Part shown: piece by piece, positions 25,070 through 33,563 of the stretch | Layout of the letters: the number at the start of each line of letters is the position of its first letter | Numbering within the stretch: position 1 is the stretch's first letter | NCBI RefSeq assembly: GCF_008642315.1 | Contig: NZ_CP029192.1 | Span: 8,866,001-8,930,000 of the forward strand | Direction: 5' to 3' | Length of the DNA stretch: 64,000 nucleotides | Source of the DNA: Streptomyces venezuelae | Lineage (GTDB): Bacteria > Actinomycetota > Actinomycetes > Streptomycetales > Streptomycetaceae | The notes under the pieces: model-generated | Databases searched by the model: none | Seen by the model: only the letters and a program-made list of their open reading frames with translations | Told to the model about the DNA's origin: nothing | Made by a program: the position numbers and the translations under genes

Positions 25070-26184
25070 CCGTGCGCGACATCCTCCTCATCGCCCTGTT
25101 CGCCTTCCTCGGCGCCGCGGCGGCCGGGGCGCTCGGCGCCCTCGCGCTGTGCCTGCTGCGCCGGCGTTCGCTCACCGCGTCCCTGGCCGTCGTCGCCTCC
25201 GTGGCCGTGGGCGCGATGCTCGCCGGAACGCTCGCCGTCGCCCAGGCGATGTTCCTGTCCTCGCACGACCTGACCGTGGTGACCACGGTCGTGGCCATGG
25301 CGGCCGTCGTCTCGCTGGCCACCGCGCTGCTGCTCGGCCGCTGGGTGGTCGCCCGCAGCCGTGAACTGGCCCTCGCGGCACGCTCGTTCGGCGACGGAGG
25401 AGCCTTCGCCGCGCCGGGCGTCCCGGCCACCGCGGAACTGGAGGAACTGAGCCGCGAGCTGGCCGCCACCAGCGCCCGGCTCGCCGAGTCGCGCGACCGC
25501 GAACGCGCCCTGGAGGCCTCCCGCAGGGAACTCGTCGCCTGGATCTCGCACGACCTGCGCACCCCGCTCGCGGGCCTGCGCGCGATGTCCGAGGCGCTGG
25601 AGGACGGCGTCGCCGCCGACCCCGACCGCTATCTGCGTCAGATCCGCAGCGAGGTCGAGCGCCTCAACCACATGGTCGGCGACCTGTTCGAACTCTCCCG
25701 CATCCACGTCGGCGCGCTCGTCCTGACGCCCTCCCGGATGTCGCTGTACGACCTGGTCGGCGGCGCGCTCGCCGGCGCGGACCCGCTCGCCCGCGAGCAC
25801 GGTGTCCGGCTCGTCGGCGACCGGGTCGAGCCGGTGCCGGTGGAGGTGGACGGCAAGGAGATGAGCCGGGTCCTGGGCAATCTCCTGGTCAACGCGATCC
25901 GCCGGGCCCCGGCAGACGGGACGGTCGCCGTCGCGGCCACCCGCTCCGCCGAAGGCGTGGTCCTGTCCGTCACCGACGGCTGCGGCGGCATCCCCGAGGA
26001 GGATCTGCCGCGCGTCTTCGACACCGGCTGGCGCGGCACCCACGCCCGTACACCCCCCGCGGGCGCCGGCCTCGGACTTGCCATCGTCCGCGGCATCGTG
26101 GAGGCGCATCACGGCCGCGCCGCCGTACGCAACATCCCGGGCGGCTGCCGCTTCGAGGTCACCCTCCCCGCAGCCGGGACGTAA
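25066..26184 (+). CDS. Sensor histidine kinase, 372 aa
   Basis: Three hydrophobic helices (about residues 5-30, 38-63 and 68-92) with almost no extracytoplasmic loop, so it probably senses a membrane signal or partner. A HAMP-like linker (WVVARSRELALAARSFGDGG) and coiled coil follow. DHp domain: WISHDLRTPLAGL with phospho-acceptor His162. CA domain: GNLLVNAIRRAP (N box), VTDGCGGIPEEDLPRVFDTGWRG (G1), GAGLGLAIVRGIVEAHHG (G2). Two asparagines are spaced as usual. The GTG start overlaps the regulator stop. Cognate partner is the upstream response regulator. Confidence 0.95.
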   Translation: MTVRDILLIALFAFLGAAAAGALGALALCLLRRRSLTASLAVVASVAVGAMLAGTLAVAQAMFLSSHDLTVVTTVVAMAAVVSLATALLLGRWVVARSRELALAARSFGDGGAFAAPGVPATAELEELSRELAATSARLAESRDRERALEASRRELVAWISHDLRTPLAGLRAMSEALEDGVAADPDRYLRQIRSEVERLNHMVGDLFELSRIHVGALVLTPSRMSLYDLVGGALAGADPLAREHGVRLVGDRVEPVPVEVDGKEMSRVLGNLLVNAIRRAPADGTVAVAATRSAEGVVLSVTDGCGGIPEEDLPRVFDTGWRGTHARTPPAGAGLGLAIVRGIVEAHHGRAAVRNIPGGCRFEVTLPAAGT

Positions 26185-26494
26185 GAGCCTGTCGTTGCAC
26201 GCCCGGCTGTGCCGACTGTGCCCCGACGCCCGGCACGCGACCCCAAGCTTTCGGCTGCGCAAGAGCGAGGGGGACCCTATGCCGCACGGCGTCCCAGGAC
26301 AGGCGACTCGGCTCGGCCACGTGCCCTGGGACGCCGCATGCCGATCGCTCGCACCGATCGCTCGCGCTGATCCCTCTCACCGTTCGCGCGGAGCGCCGAC
26401 GCCGCTGCGCCCGCGCCCCGCGCCCCGCGAGAACGACAGGGGTCCGGAGAGGACAGGCTCCAAGCTCCGGCCGGACCCGCCCCCTCCCGAGCCT
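26185..26494. other. Intergenic region between convergent genes, with an inverted repeat
   Basis: No supported gene. It carries a 12-bp perfect inverted repeat (26287-26298 with 26325-26336, loop 26) that could terminate one or both convergent transcripts, and scattered CGATCGCTCG direct repeats near 26343-26365. Confidence 0.5.
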
Positions 26495-27499
26495 CTACCC
26501 CTCCTCCCGCAGCGCCGCCACCGCGAACTCCGCCATCCCCTCCTGGAAACCGACCTCGGGCTTGCAGCCCAGGTCGGAGCGGAGCCGGGACGAGTCCGCC
26601 GTGATGTGGCGGACGTCGCCGAGCCGGTACTCCCCGGTGACCACCGGGGAAGGGCCTCCGTACGCGGCGGCCAGGGCCCGCGCCATCTCGCCGACGGTGT
26701 GCGGCTCCCCGCTGCCGGTGTTGTAGACCCGCAGCGCACCGCCCGCCGAAGTGGCCTCCAGCGCCGCCACGTTGGCCGCCGCCACATCCCGTACGTGGAC
26801 GAAGTCCCGTCGCTGCGCGCCGTCCTCGAAGACACGCGGGGCCTCTCCGCGGGCGAGCGCCGAGCGGAAGAAGGACGCGACGCCCGCGTACGGGGTGTCG
26901 CGGGGCATTCTGGGCCCGTACACGTTGTGGTAGCGCAGCGAAATCGCCGAGCCGTCCGTCGAGCGGGCCCAGGCGGCGGCCAGATGTTCCTGGGCCAGCT
27001 TGGTCGTCGCGTACACGTTGCGGGGGTCGACCGGGGCGTCCTCGGTGACGAGTCCGGACGTCAGGGCGGCGCCGCAGGCCGGGCAGGTGGGCTCGAAGCG
27101 TCCCGCCGCCAGGTCGTCGACGGCGCGGGGACCCGGCCGCACGACGCCGTGCCGAGCGCACGCGTACCGCCCCTCCCCGTACACGACCATCGACCCGGCG
27201 AGCACCAGCCGGCGCACCCCCGCCTCCGCCATCGCACCGAGCAGGACGGCCGTGCCGAGGTCGTTGCGCGAGACGTACTCCGCCGCGTCGGTGAAACCGT
27301 TGCCGAGCCCGACCATCGCCGCTTGATGGCAGACCGCGTCCACGCCGGACAGTGCGCCGCGCACCGCATCGGCGTCCCGCACGTCCGCTCCCGCGTCCTC
27401 GCGCACGTCGAACACGAAAGGCTCGTGCCCGCGCGCCGCGAGCGCCTCGACGACATGGGACCCGATGAACCCGGCACCGCCGGTGACCAGTACACGCAT
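26495..27499 (-). CDS. NAD-dependent epimerase/dehydratase (UDP-sugar 4-epimerase-like), 334 aa
   Basis: An extended SDR. MRVLVTGGAGFIGSHVVEAL holds the GxxGxxG NAD motif; ADVRDADAVRGAL and DAVCHQAAMVGLG follow. The active site is SMVVYGEG with the Ser, and YATTKLAQE with YxxxK. RYHNVYGPRMPRDTPYAGVASFF and RDFVHVRDVAAANVAALE are the nucleotide-sugar epimerase signatures. An insert with CARHG... CPACG has cysteines spaced like a small metal site, as in some NDP-sugar dehydratases. ATG 27499 used; GTG 27505 possible. Probably makes a nucleotide sugar for the nearby glycosyltransferases. Confidence 0.92.
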   Translation of the reverse strand: MRVLVTGGAGFIGSHVVEALAARGHEPFVFDVREDAGADVRDADAVRGALSGVDAVCHQAAMVGLGNGFTDAAEYVSRNDLGTAVLLGAMAEAGVRRLVLAGSMVVYGEGRYACARHGVVRPGPRAVDDLAAGRFEPTCPACGAALTSGLVTEDAPVDPRNVYATTKLAQEHLAAAWARSTDGSAISLRYHNVYGPRMPRDTPYAGVASFFRSALARGEAPRVFEDGAQRRDFVHVRDVAAANVAALEATSAGGALRVYNTGSGEPHTVGEMARALAAAYGGPSPVVTGEYRLGDVRHITADSSRLRSDLGCKPEVGFQEGMAEFAVAALREEG

Positions 27500-27722
27500 G
27501 ACTCGCACGCTAGGCCCCGCCTCCCGGCCGGACCAGCACCGCGCCGCGCACGTCATCCTTCGGTAAGGAGTGGAGGCGCACGGGGCGTGAGAGTGCGTGG
27601 GAGTCGTGAAGAAATCGCGCACGAATCTGCGGATTCGGTCACAGGAGCGGAAAACTCGGAGGGATCACTCGGCGCTTCGAACAGGTCGGGCGCCGAACCG
27701 CGTGATGGGAGACCGATCAACG

Positions 27723-28721
27723 ATGTTCACTCCGGCACGGAGCAAGGCAGCGAGCACGGCAGAGGGCTCGGCACGGAGCAAGTCACGGAGCACGGCAGGG
27801 AGCAGAGTGCGGACCGTCGCGCTCGCGCTCTCGGCAGTCGCCGCCCTCACCCTCGGCACGACCGCCCTGACCACCACGACCGACGCGGCAGCGGCCCCCG
27901 CGCCTGCCCCGGCGGTCAAGAAGCAGGGGCCGACCTCGGTGGCGTACGTCGAGGTGAACAACAACAGCATGCTGAACGTCGGCAAGTACAAGCTCGCCAA
28001 CGGCGGTGGCAACGCCTTCGACGTCGCCGTGATCTTCGCGGCGAACATCAACTACGACACGACCAAGAAGGCCGCGTACCTGCACTTCAACGAGAACGTG
28101 CAGCGCGTTCTCGACAACGCCGCCACGGAGATACGCCCTCTCCAGGAGAAGGGCATCAAGGTCGTCCTCTCGGTGCTCGGCAACCACCAGGGTGCCGGGT
28201 TCGCCAACTTCCCTTCCAAGCAGGCGGCGTCGACGTTCGCGAAGCAGCTGTCGGACACCGTGAGCAAGTACCGCCTCGACGGCATCGACTTCGACGACGA
28301 GTACGCCGAGTACGGCAACAACGGCACCGGCCAGCCCAACGCGAGCTCGTTCGTGCACCTGGTGACGGCACTGCGCGCGAACATGCCGGACAAGATCATC
28401 AGCCTCTACAACATCGGCCCTGCCGCGTCGCGCCTCTCCTACGGCGGCGTCGACATCTCGTCCAAGTTCAACTACGCCTGGAACCCGTACTACGGAACCT
28501 GGCAGGTCCCCGGCATCTCCCTGCCCAAGTCCAAGCTGTCGCCGGCGGCCGTCGAGATCGGCGGGACCTCGCGGAGCACGGTCGCCGGCCTCGCCCGCCG
28601 CACCGTGAGCGAGGGGTACGGCGTCTATCTGACGTACAACCTCGATGGCAACGACCGCAGCGCCGACGTCTCCGCGTTCACGAAGGAGCTGTACGGCAGT
28701 GACGCCGTCTACACGCGGTAG
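27723..28721 (+). CDS. Endo-beta-N-acetylglucosaminidase H (Endo H-like), GH18, 332 aa
   Basis: A secreted GH18 enzyme that cleaves the chitobiose core of high-mannose N-glycans. A long basic N-region is followed by a hydrophobic signal (TVALALSAVAALTLGTTALT) with an Ala-rich cleavage region near residue 57. The catalytic motif is LDGIDFDDEYAEYG, residues 185-198, with Asp191 and Glu193 matching the catalytic Asp/Glu of Streptomyces plicatus Endo H. Long stretches (MPDKIISLYNIGPAASRLSY, FNYAWNPYYGTWQVPGI, EGYGVYLTYNLDG) match that enzyme as I recall it. ATG 27723 has GGGAGA upstream. Ends at a strong hairpin. Confidence 0.95.
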   Translation: MFTPARSKAASTAEGSARSKSRSTAGSRVRTVALALSAVAALTLGTTALTTTTDAAAAPAPAPAVKKQGPTSVAYVEVNNNSMLNVGKYKLANGGGNAFDVAVIFAANINYDTTKKAAYLHFNENVQRVLDNAATEIRPLQEKGIKVVLSVLGNHQGAGFANFPSKQAASTFAKQLSDTVSKYRLDGIDFDDEYAEYGNNGTGQPNASSFVHLVTALRANMPDKIISLYNIGPAASRLSYGGVDISSKFNYAWNPYYGTWQVPGISLPKSKLSPAAVEIGGTSRSTVAGLARRTVSEGYGVYLTYNLDGNDRSADVSAFTKELYGSDAVYTR

Positions 28722-28750
28722 AGCACCCTCAGTGGGCTGAGCCCGCGTGC

Positions 28751-28788
28751 GAGCCGCGCTTCCGACAACGATGTCAGAGGCGCGGCTC
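28751..28788. terminator. Hairpin terminator after the Endo H gene
   Basis: GAGCCGCGC (28751-28759) pairs with GCGCGGCTC (28780-28788), 29 bases after the stop. It also lies beyond the convergent acyl-CoA dehydrogenase stop and may serve both. Confidence 0.7.
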
Positions 28789-28830
28789 GTCCGTGACCTG
28801 GACTGCGGTCACGCCACGGGCCCGGGCGCG

Positions 28831-28862
28831 CTCACCCCACGAGGTGGCTCACCCCACGAGGT
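28831..28862. repeat. 15-base direct repeat at the end of the acyl-CoA dehydrogenase gene
   Basis: CTCACCCCACGAGGT occurs at 28831-28845 and 28848-28862. The second copy spans the stop codon, so the first copy looks like a duplication just outside the gene. Confidence 0.7.
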
Positions 28863-30819
28863 CGGGGGAGCGGAGCATCTCCGGCGGGATGTTCCAGGCG
28901 TCGACGAGGTCGCCCGCGATCGGCCGGACCTTCCGGCACAGGTCGTTCACCTCGCGGTGGACAGCCTTGGAGCGCTGGACCGTCAGCCGGCCGTGCTCCA
29001 TGAACCAGGCGCGGTCCGCCTCGATGGTGGAGAGGGCGAAGAGGTCGCACAGCAGGGCCATCGCGGCCTTGTTCTCCCCATCACCGTTTCCGTCGGGCAT
29101 CTGCCGCACCTTCTCGACGAACGCTTCGAGCACCAGCCGCTCGACGTGTGCGTGCGCCACCGCGATGACGTGGTCCTGCACCTGCGAGAAGACGACGCCC
29201 GGATGCTTCTCCTGCTCCATTCCGCGCTTGAGCCGGCGCGCCAGACCGGCGAGCATGTGCTCCTCGCGGAAGCGGAGCATGGCGAGCTGGTACTCCGAGT
29301 CGAAGAGGCCCGCCTCCTGGTCCCACTCGTCGCCGCCGGGCAACAGGTCGCGTACCCGTTCCAGCAGCTTGTGGGCGGACGTCTTCTCGATGACCGTGTC
29401 GACGGCGAGCCCCGTGACGTACCGGACCATGCCGAGCTGGTCCATGTTCTCGAACTCGCTCGCGTAGTGCGTCAGCAGCCCCTTCGCGACCATCTGCAGC
29501 AGCACGTGGTTGTCGCCCTCGAACGTCGCGAAGACGTCGCTGTCGGCCTTCAGGGCGGCGAACCGGTTGACCGCGAGATATCCGGCGCCTCCGCACGCCT
29601 CGCGGCACTCCTGGATCGTGCGCGTGGCGTGCCAGGTGGCCAGGGCCTTGGTGCCCGCGGCCCGCGCCTCCAGTTCGCGCCGGGCGCGCTCGTCGTCGGC
29701 GATGCCCGAGAACACCTCGTGCAGCTGCGTGCGCACGACGTCCTGGGCGAAGTGCAGCGCGTACGTGCGGGCGACGAGCGGCAGCAGGCGGCGCTGATGC
29801 ATTCCGTAGTCGAGGAGCACCTGCTCCTCGCCGTCCGCGGCCGCCTCGAACTGGCGGCGCCGATCGCCGTACTTGGTGGCGATCGCAAGCGCGACCTTGG
29901 CGGCGTTGATGGCGCCGCCCGCGACGCTGACCCGCCCTTGCACCAGCGTGCCGAGCATGGTGAAGAAGCGGCGGTCGGGGTTGTCGATCGGGCTCTCGTA
30001 GACGCCCTCCGCGGTCACGTCGGCGAACCGGTTGAGCAGTGCCTCGCGGGGCACGCGCACGCCGTCGAACCAGATCCGTCCGTTGTCGACGCCGTTGAGA
30101 CCCATCTTGCGGCCGTCGTCCTCGATCCGGACGCCGGGAGCCACCGCACCGTCCACGCGGACCGGCACGACGAAAGCGTGCACGCCCTTGTGCTCCCCGC
30201 CCACCTCCAGCTGCGCGAAGACGACGGCGAGCTCCGCGTGACGGGCCGCGTTCCCGATGTAGTCCTTGCGCGCCGCGTCGCCGTCGGTGGTGATGACGAA
30301 CTCCCGGCTGTCGGCGTCGTACCGCGCCACGGTGCCGAGAGCCTGGACGTTGGAGCCGTGCCCCGTCTCGGTCATCGCGAAGCAGCCCATCAGCTCCCCG
30401 GTGATCAGACGCGGCAGGTACGCTTCGTGGTGGCGCTCCGTGCCGAGCTGCAGGATCGCGCCGCCGAAGAGCCCGAACTGCACGCCGACCTTCACGAGTA
30501 CCGAGAGATCGCCGAAGGCGAGCGTCTCGAACGCGGCGATCGACGCACCGATGTCACCGCCCCCGCCGTACTTCTTCGGGAAGCCCATGCCGGTCTGCCC
30601 CGTCGCCGCCATCTCGACGACGACTTCACGCACACGCTCCCGGAACGCGTCAAAGCCGAGCTCTTCCGCTTCGTCCAGCACGCCCGCGTACGTCGCCAAA
30701 TTCGCCCGGACCAGAGTGCGGACCTCGGAGTACTCGCCGTCCAGCAGCTCCGCGAGAGCCGGGACGTCGACGGTGGGGGGCACGTAGCCCCCCGGGGAAA
30801 CGGCGCTGTCGGTGACCAT
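28849..30819 (-). CDS. Acyl-CoA dehydrogenase/oxidase-family protein, 656 aa
   Basis: A large member closer to acyl-CoA oxidases than to classic 380-residue dehydrogenases. FAD/substrate region: GCFAMTETGHGSNVQALGTVA, the signature in which the Thr/Glu segment lines the flavin; then GRIWFDGVRVPREALLNRF. C-terminal helical part has ECREACGGAGYLAVNRFAALKADSDVFATFEGDNHVLLQMVAKGLL, with the EGDN segment near the catalytic base of oxidases. Soluble cytosolic flavoprotein; likely fatty or branched acyl-CoA oxidation. Start at 30819 gives a complete protein; it is monocistronic and lies downstream of the CDPS operon on the same strand. Confidence 0.92.
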   Translation of the reverse strand: MVTDSAVSPGGYVPPTVDVPALAELLDGEYSEVRTLVRANLATYAGVLDEAEELGFDAFRERVREVVVEMAATGQTGMGFPKKYGGGGDIGASIAAFETLAFGDLSVLVKVGVQFGLFGGAILQLGTERHHEAYLPRLITGELMGCFAMTETGHGSNVQALGTVARYDADSREFVITTDGDAARKDYIGNAARHAELAVVFAQLEVGGEHKGVHAFVVPVRVDGAVAPGVRIEDDGRKMGLNGVDNGRIWFDGVRVPREALLNRFADVTAEGVYESPIDNPDRRFFTMLGTLVQGRVSVAGGAINAAKVALAIATKYGDRRRQFEAAADGEEQVLLDYGMHQRRLLPLVARTYALHFAQDVVRTQLHEVFSGIADDERARRELEARAAGTKALATWHATRTIQECREACGGAGYLAVNRFAALKADSDVFATFEGDNHVLLQMVAKGLLTHYASEFENMDQLGMVRYVTGLAVDTVIEKTSAHKLLERVRDLLPGGDEWDQEAGLFDSEYQLAMLRFREEHMLAGLARRLKRGMEQEKHPGVVFSQVQDHVIAVAHAHVERLVLEAFVEKVRQMPDGNGDGENKAAMALLCDLFALSTIEADRAWFMEHGRLTVQRSKAVHREVNDLCRKVRPIAGDLVDAWNIPPEMLRSPDLVG

Positions 30820-30911
30820 GACGCCCTGCTACCCGACCCTGCGGTGATCAAATCGGTCAGCTGGTCCGTTCGGGGGCGATCAGTCGGTGCCGCGGGCGCC
30901 CAGGCCGGCGG

Positions 30912-31550
30912 TCAGGTCGTGCGTGTGCTTGCCCAGAGGTACAGGCTGTTGCCGGGGTTCGGGCGGCCGGGCGAGGGGGGTTCCGCGTGGACGTCGACGC
31001 GTTCGATGTCCAGGCCGGCCAGCTCCGCGTACCGGCGGACGTCCTCGCTGAGGCAGCGTTGGGGCTGGTAGGTCCAGTCGACGAACCGCACCTCCTCCTC
31101 CGTGCCCTCGAATTCCGGCACCGCGACGAGCAGGATGCCGCCCGGCCGGACGCGGCCCGCGAGCCGCCGCAGGCCGTCCACGAAGCGGGCTTCGGAGAGG
31201 TTGACGAGGCAGTACAGGCACACCGCGGCGTCGTACACACCGAGGCCGGTGGTGTCGCCGAAGAGGTCGGCCAGGACGAAACGTCCGGCGGGCACCTGGC
31301 GCCGGGCGTGGGCCAGCATGACTCGGGACACGTCGATGCCGGTGACGTCCATGCCGTTGGCGCACAGTTGCTCGCTGGTGGGGCGGCCGGAGGCGCATCC
31401 CACGTCCAGGACGCGGGAGCCGCGCGCCAGACGGTTCGACAGTTCGTCGACGGCGTCGATCTGGTTCTGTCTCTGGTCGGCGAAAGCCTGCTCGTACTTC
31501 AGGCCGAGGCTGTCGAAACTCCGGCCGATGTAGGCGCCTTCCGGTGTCAT
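30912..31550 (-). CDS. SAM methyltransferase of the cyclodipeptide operon, 212 aa
   Basis: Class I methyltransferase: SRVLDVGCASGRPTSEQLCANGMDVTGIDVSRVMLAHAR gives motif I and the acidic ribose contact, FVLADLFGDTTG motif II region, and VRPGGILLVAVPEFEG motif III. The N-terminus SFDSLGLKYEQAFADQ is typical of small-molecule methyltransferases. The ATG overlaps the stop of the P450 gene (TGATG), so they are translationally coupled. In this context it most likely N- or O-methylates the product of the P450 or a cyclodipeptide; the target atom cannot be told from sequence. Confidence 0.9.
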   Translation of the reverse strand: MTPEGAYIGRSFDSLGLKYEQAFADQRQNQIDAVDELSNRLARGSRVLDVGCASGRPTSEQLCANGMDVTGIDVSRVMLAHARRQVPAGRFVLADLFGDTTGLGVYDAAVCLYCLVNLSEARFVDGLRRLAGRVRPGGILLVAVPEFEGTEEEVRFVDWTYQPQRCLSEDVRRYAELAGLDIERVDVHAEPPSPGRPNPGNSLYLWASTRTT

Positions 31551-32821
31551 CACCATAGGACCGGCAGCCTTTCCGGGACTCGCTTGATGTTGCCCGTACG
31601 CCACACCAGTTGGTCGGCGGGAAGTGCGAGACGCAGCCGCGGGAGGCGTTCGACGAGGACGGCGAGAGCCTCCGCCGCGTGGACGCGGGAGATCGTCGAG
31701 GCGGGGCAGAAGTGCGAACCCGCGCCGAACGACAGGTGGTTGTTGGGTGAGCGGTCGAGGTCGAACCGTTCGGGGTCGGGGAACTGTGCGGGGTCGTGGT
31801 TCGCGCCCTCGACGCACACCAGGACCAGTTCGCCCGCGCGTACCAGGACCTCGCCGACCTGTACGTCCGCCCGCGCGATCCGGGGCAGACCGTCGCCGAT
31901 CGACAGGGTGCTGCGCATCAGCTCCTCCACCGCGCGCGGCATCGCCTCGGGCTCCTTGCGCAGGCGGTCCATCACCTCCGGGTGCCGGACGAGCATCAGC
32001 ACGGCGTGCAGCAGGAACACGTACGTGCTCATGGCGCCGGCCCCGAAGAGGGAGGTGACCGTGGCGGCGAGCATCTCGTCGGTGAGGTCGCCGCCGTCCC
32101 GCTCCGGGTCGTCGCGCAGCTCGCACAGCCGCCGGATGAGACCGCGCTGACTGTCTCGGTCGGCCCGTACGAGACGGAGAACGAAGGCGAAGTCCTTGTC
32201 CCAGTTGGCGGTGCACTCGTCGTAGGCGACAGGGCTGGTGACGAAGCCGAGGTCCAGGCCCGCCATGATCCGCAACCCGTCGGCGTAGGGCACGCCGAGC
32301 ACTTTGCACAGCAGAGCGGCGGAGTACGGTTCGGCGAACCGCGACCGCAGGTCGAGCGGTGGGCCCTCGTCGACCATGGCGTCGACCAGTTCGTGGGCCC
32401 GCGCGGACAGCCACCGCGCCGACGCGGGCCCGGAGCGGGGCCCGAAGGCCCGCATCACCTCCTGGTGGAGCCCCGCGCTGTTGACGTTGCCCATGGTGCT
32501 GACGATCTCCGGGGGGATCGTCAGCGCGTACTGTCGTGGGACGTCGGGAGCCGCCGTGTCGTGCAGGCTGAAGCGTTCGTCCTCCAGTACCTGCTGGGCC
32601 AGCGCGTGACTGGTGACCAGCCACGCGTCATCGCCGGTGAGGGTGCGGATGCGGGCGACGGGGCTCTTCTGGCGCAGCCGGGCGCATTCGGGGGGCACGA
32701 TGTCCCCGCGCCGGGACAGGGGCCACACGACATCGGCGTACGCGGGCGGGGTGGAGGTGGAGGTGGAGTTGGAGGCAGGAGTGGAGGCCGCGTCGGGGCC
32801 GGAAGTGGAGGGGGCGGTCAT
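31550..32821 (-). CDS. CYP121-like cytochrome P450, 423 aa
   Basis: Bacterial P450: I-helix FGAGAMST (259-266), ExxR at E300-L-M-R303, haem loop FGAGSHFCP with Cys372. The body and especially the end, DQLVWRT...RVPERLPVLW, resemble mycocyclosin synthase CYP121 of Mycobacterium tuberculosis, which couples the two tyrosines of cyclo(Tyr-Tyr), and related Streptomyces P450s that join cyclodipeptides to each other or to purines. From memory, CYP121 Arg386 aligns with Lys413 here, so the substrate may differ. The N-terminus has a Ser/Thr/Pro-rich repeat. It lies 31 bases after the CDPS gene and is coupled to the methyltransferase. Confidence 0.95.
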   Translation of the reverse strand: MTAPSTSGPDAASTPASNSTSTSTPPAYADVVWPLSRRGDIVPPECARLRQKSPVARIRTLTGDDAWLVTSHALAQQVLEDERFSLHDTAAPDVPRQYALTIPPEIVSTMGNVNSAGLHQEVMRAFGPRSGPASARWLSARAHELVDAMVDEGPPLDLRSRFAEPYSAALLCKVLGVPYADGLRIMAGLDLGFVTSPVAYDECTANWDKDFAFVLRLVRADRDSQRGLIRRLCELRDDPERDGGDLTDEMLAATVTSLFGAGAMSTYVFLLHAVLMLVRHPEVMDRLRKEPEAMPRAVEELMRSTLSIGDGLPRIARADVQVGEVLVRAGELVLVCVEGANHDPAQFPDPERFDLDRSPNNHLSFGAGSHFCPASTISRVHAAEALAVLVERLPRLRLALPADQLVWRTGNIKRVPERLPVLW

Positions 32822-32852
32822 GAGGCTCTGCTTTCTTCCGCGGTCCGGACGA

Positions 32853-33563
32853 TCAGTCGCGGCATTCGACGATGGCGTAGCCCTGGTTGTCGGCCGGTTT
32901 GAGTCCCCTCGGACGGTCGCCGAACAGCAGGCGCCCCAGGGGGAGGATGGAGTGGTAACAGTGGACGGATGAGGCGACGCCGAGAATGCGCGGTGTGTCG
33001 ATCACGAACGGCAACTCGGCTTCCACGTAGGCCAATGCCGCCCCGACCTGGGCGGGGGCGGGCATTTCTGCCGGTCCCAACCGGGTGCTGAGGAACTGGT
33101 ACGCCGTGGCGTCCTGTGCCGCCCGCAGCCCCACGTCGGTTCGCAGCGCCGTCTGTGTCCGTGCCCGAACCTCCTGGTAGCCGGGGTCAGCGAGGAAGCC
33201 GGACAGGGGTCGGGCCCGTACCTTCTCCGCCGCCGCGCCGATGTCGTCGCACGCGCCCCTGATGCGGCGCCGCGTGCCGCTCAGCTGCTTGGCCACACTT
33301 TTGCGTGCGGCGGATCGCTCATAACCGAAGGCTTCGAGCATGGCTTCCAGTGCGACGTCCGCGTACACGATGTCGACCGCCGCGAAGCGCGCCGTCGCCC
33401 ACGTCAATACATCGGTCAGATGGCGACGGCTGAAATAGCTGTTTCCTGCGCTGACGCCGAAAAGCGCGTGATTTCCGTCGTGAATGGCACCCTCGCTGTT
33501 CGGTCCGAGAGTAGAGAATTTCACGCGGTCGTCAACTACGGTACGGGGTTCGCTGCAAGCCAT
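32853..33563 (-). CDS. Cyclodipeptide synthase (CDPS, NYH type), 236 aa
   Basis: CDPSs take two aminoacyl-tRNAs and form a diketopiperazine. The Rossmann-like core shows HALFGVSAGNSYFS with nucleophile Ser38 and Asn41, DIVYAD, the basic helix RRRIRGAC that contacts tRNA, ALAYVEAELPFV with Tyr179 and Glu183 (equivalent to AlbC Tyr178/Glu182), and SSVHCYHSILPL with Tyr203-His204. Asn41-Tyr203-His204 place it in the NYH subfamily with AlbC and Rv2275. Length and ending (NQGYAIVE) fit AlbC. GGAG precedes ATG 33563. First gene of the operon; amino acids used are not predictable by eye. Confidence 0.95.
   Translation of the reverse strand: MACSEPRTVVDDRVKFSTLGPNSEGAIHDGNHALFGVSAGNSYFSRRHLTDVLTWATARFAAVDIVYADVALEAMLEAFGYERSAARKSVAKQLSGTRRRIRGACDDIGAAAEKVRARPLSGFLADPGYQEVRARTQTALRTDVGLRAAQDATAYQFLSTRLGPAEMPAPAQVGAALAYVEAELPFVIDTPRILGVASSVHCYHSILPLGRLLFGDRPRGLKPADNQGYAIVECRD

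Noticed and set aside
26078..28702. An 874-residue plus-strand frame
   Set aside because: Covers the end of the kinase, the epimerase on the other strand and the Endo H gene in the wrong register.
28747..31071. A 774-residue plus-strand frame
   Set aside because: Antisense to the acyl-CoA dehydrogenase gene; composition is a mirror of that gene.
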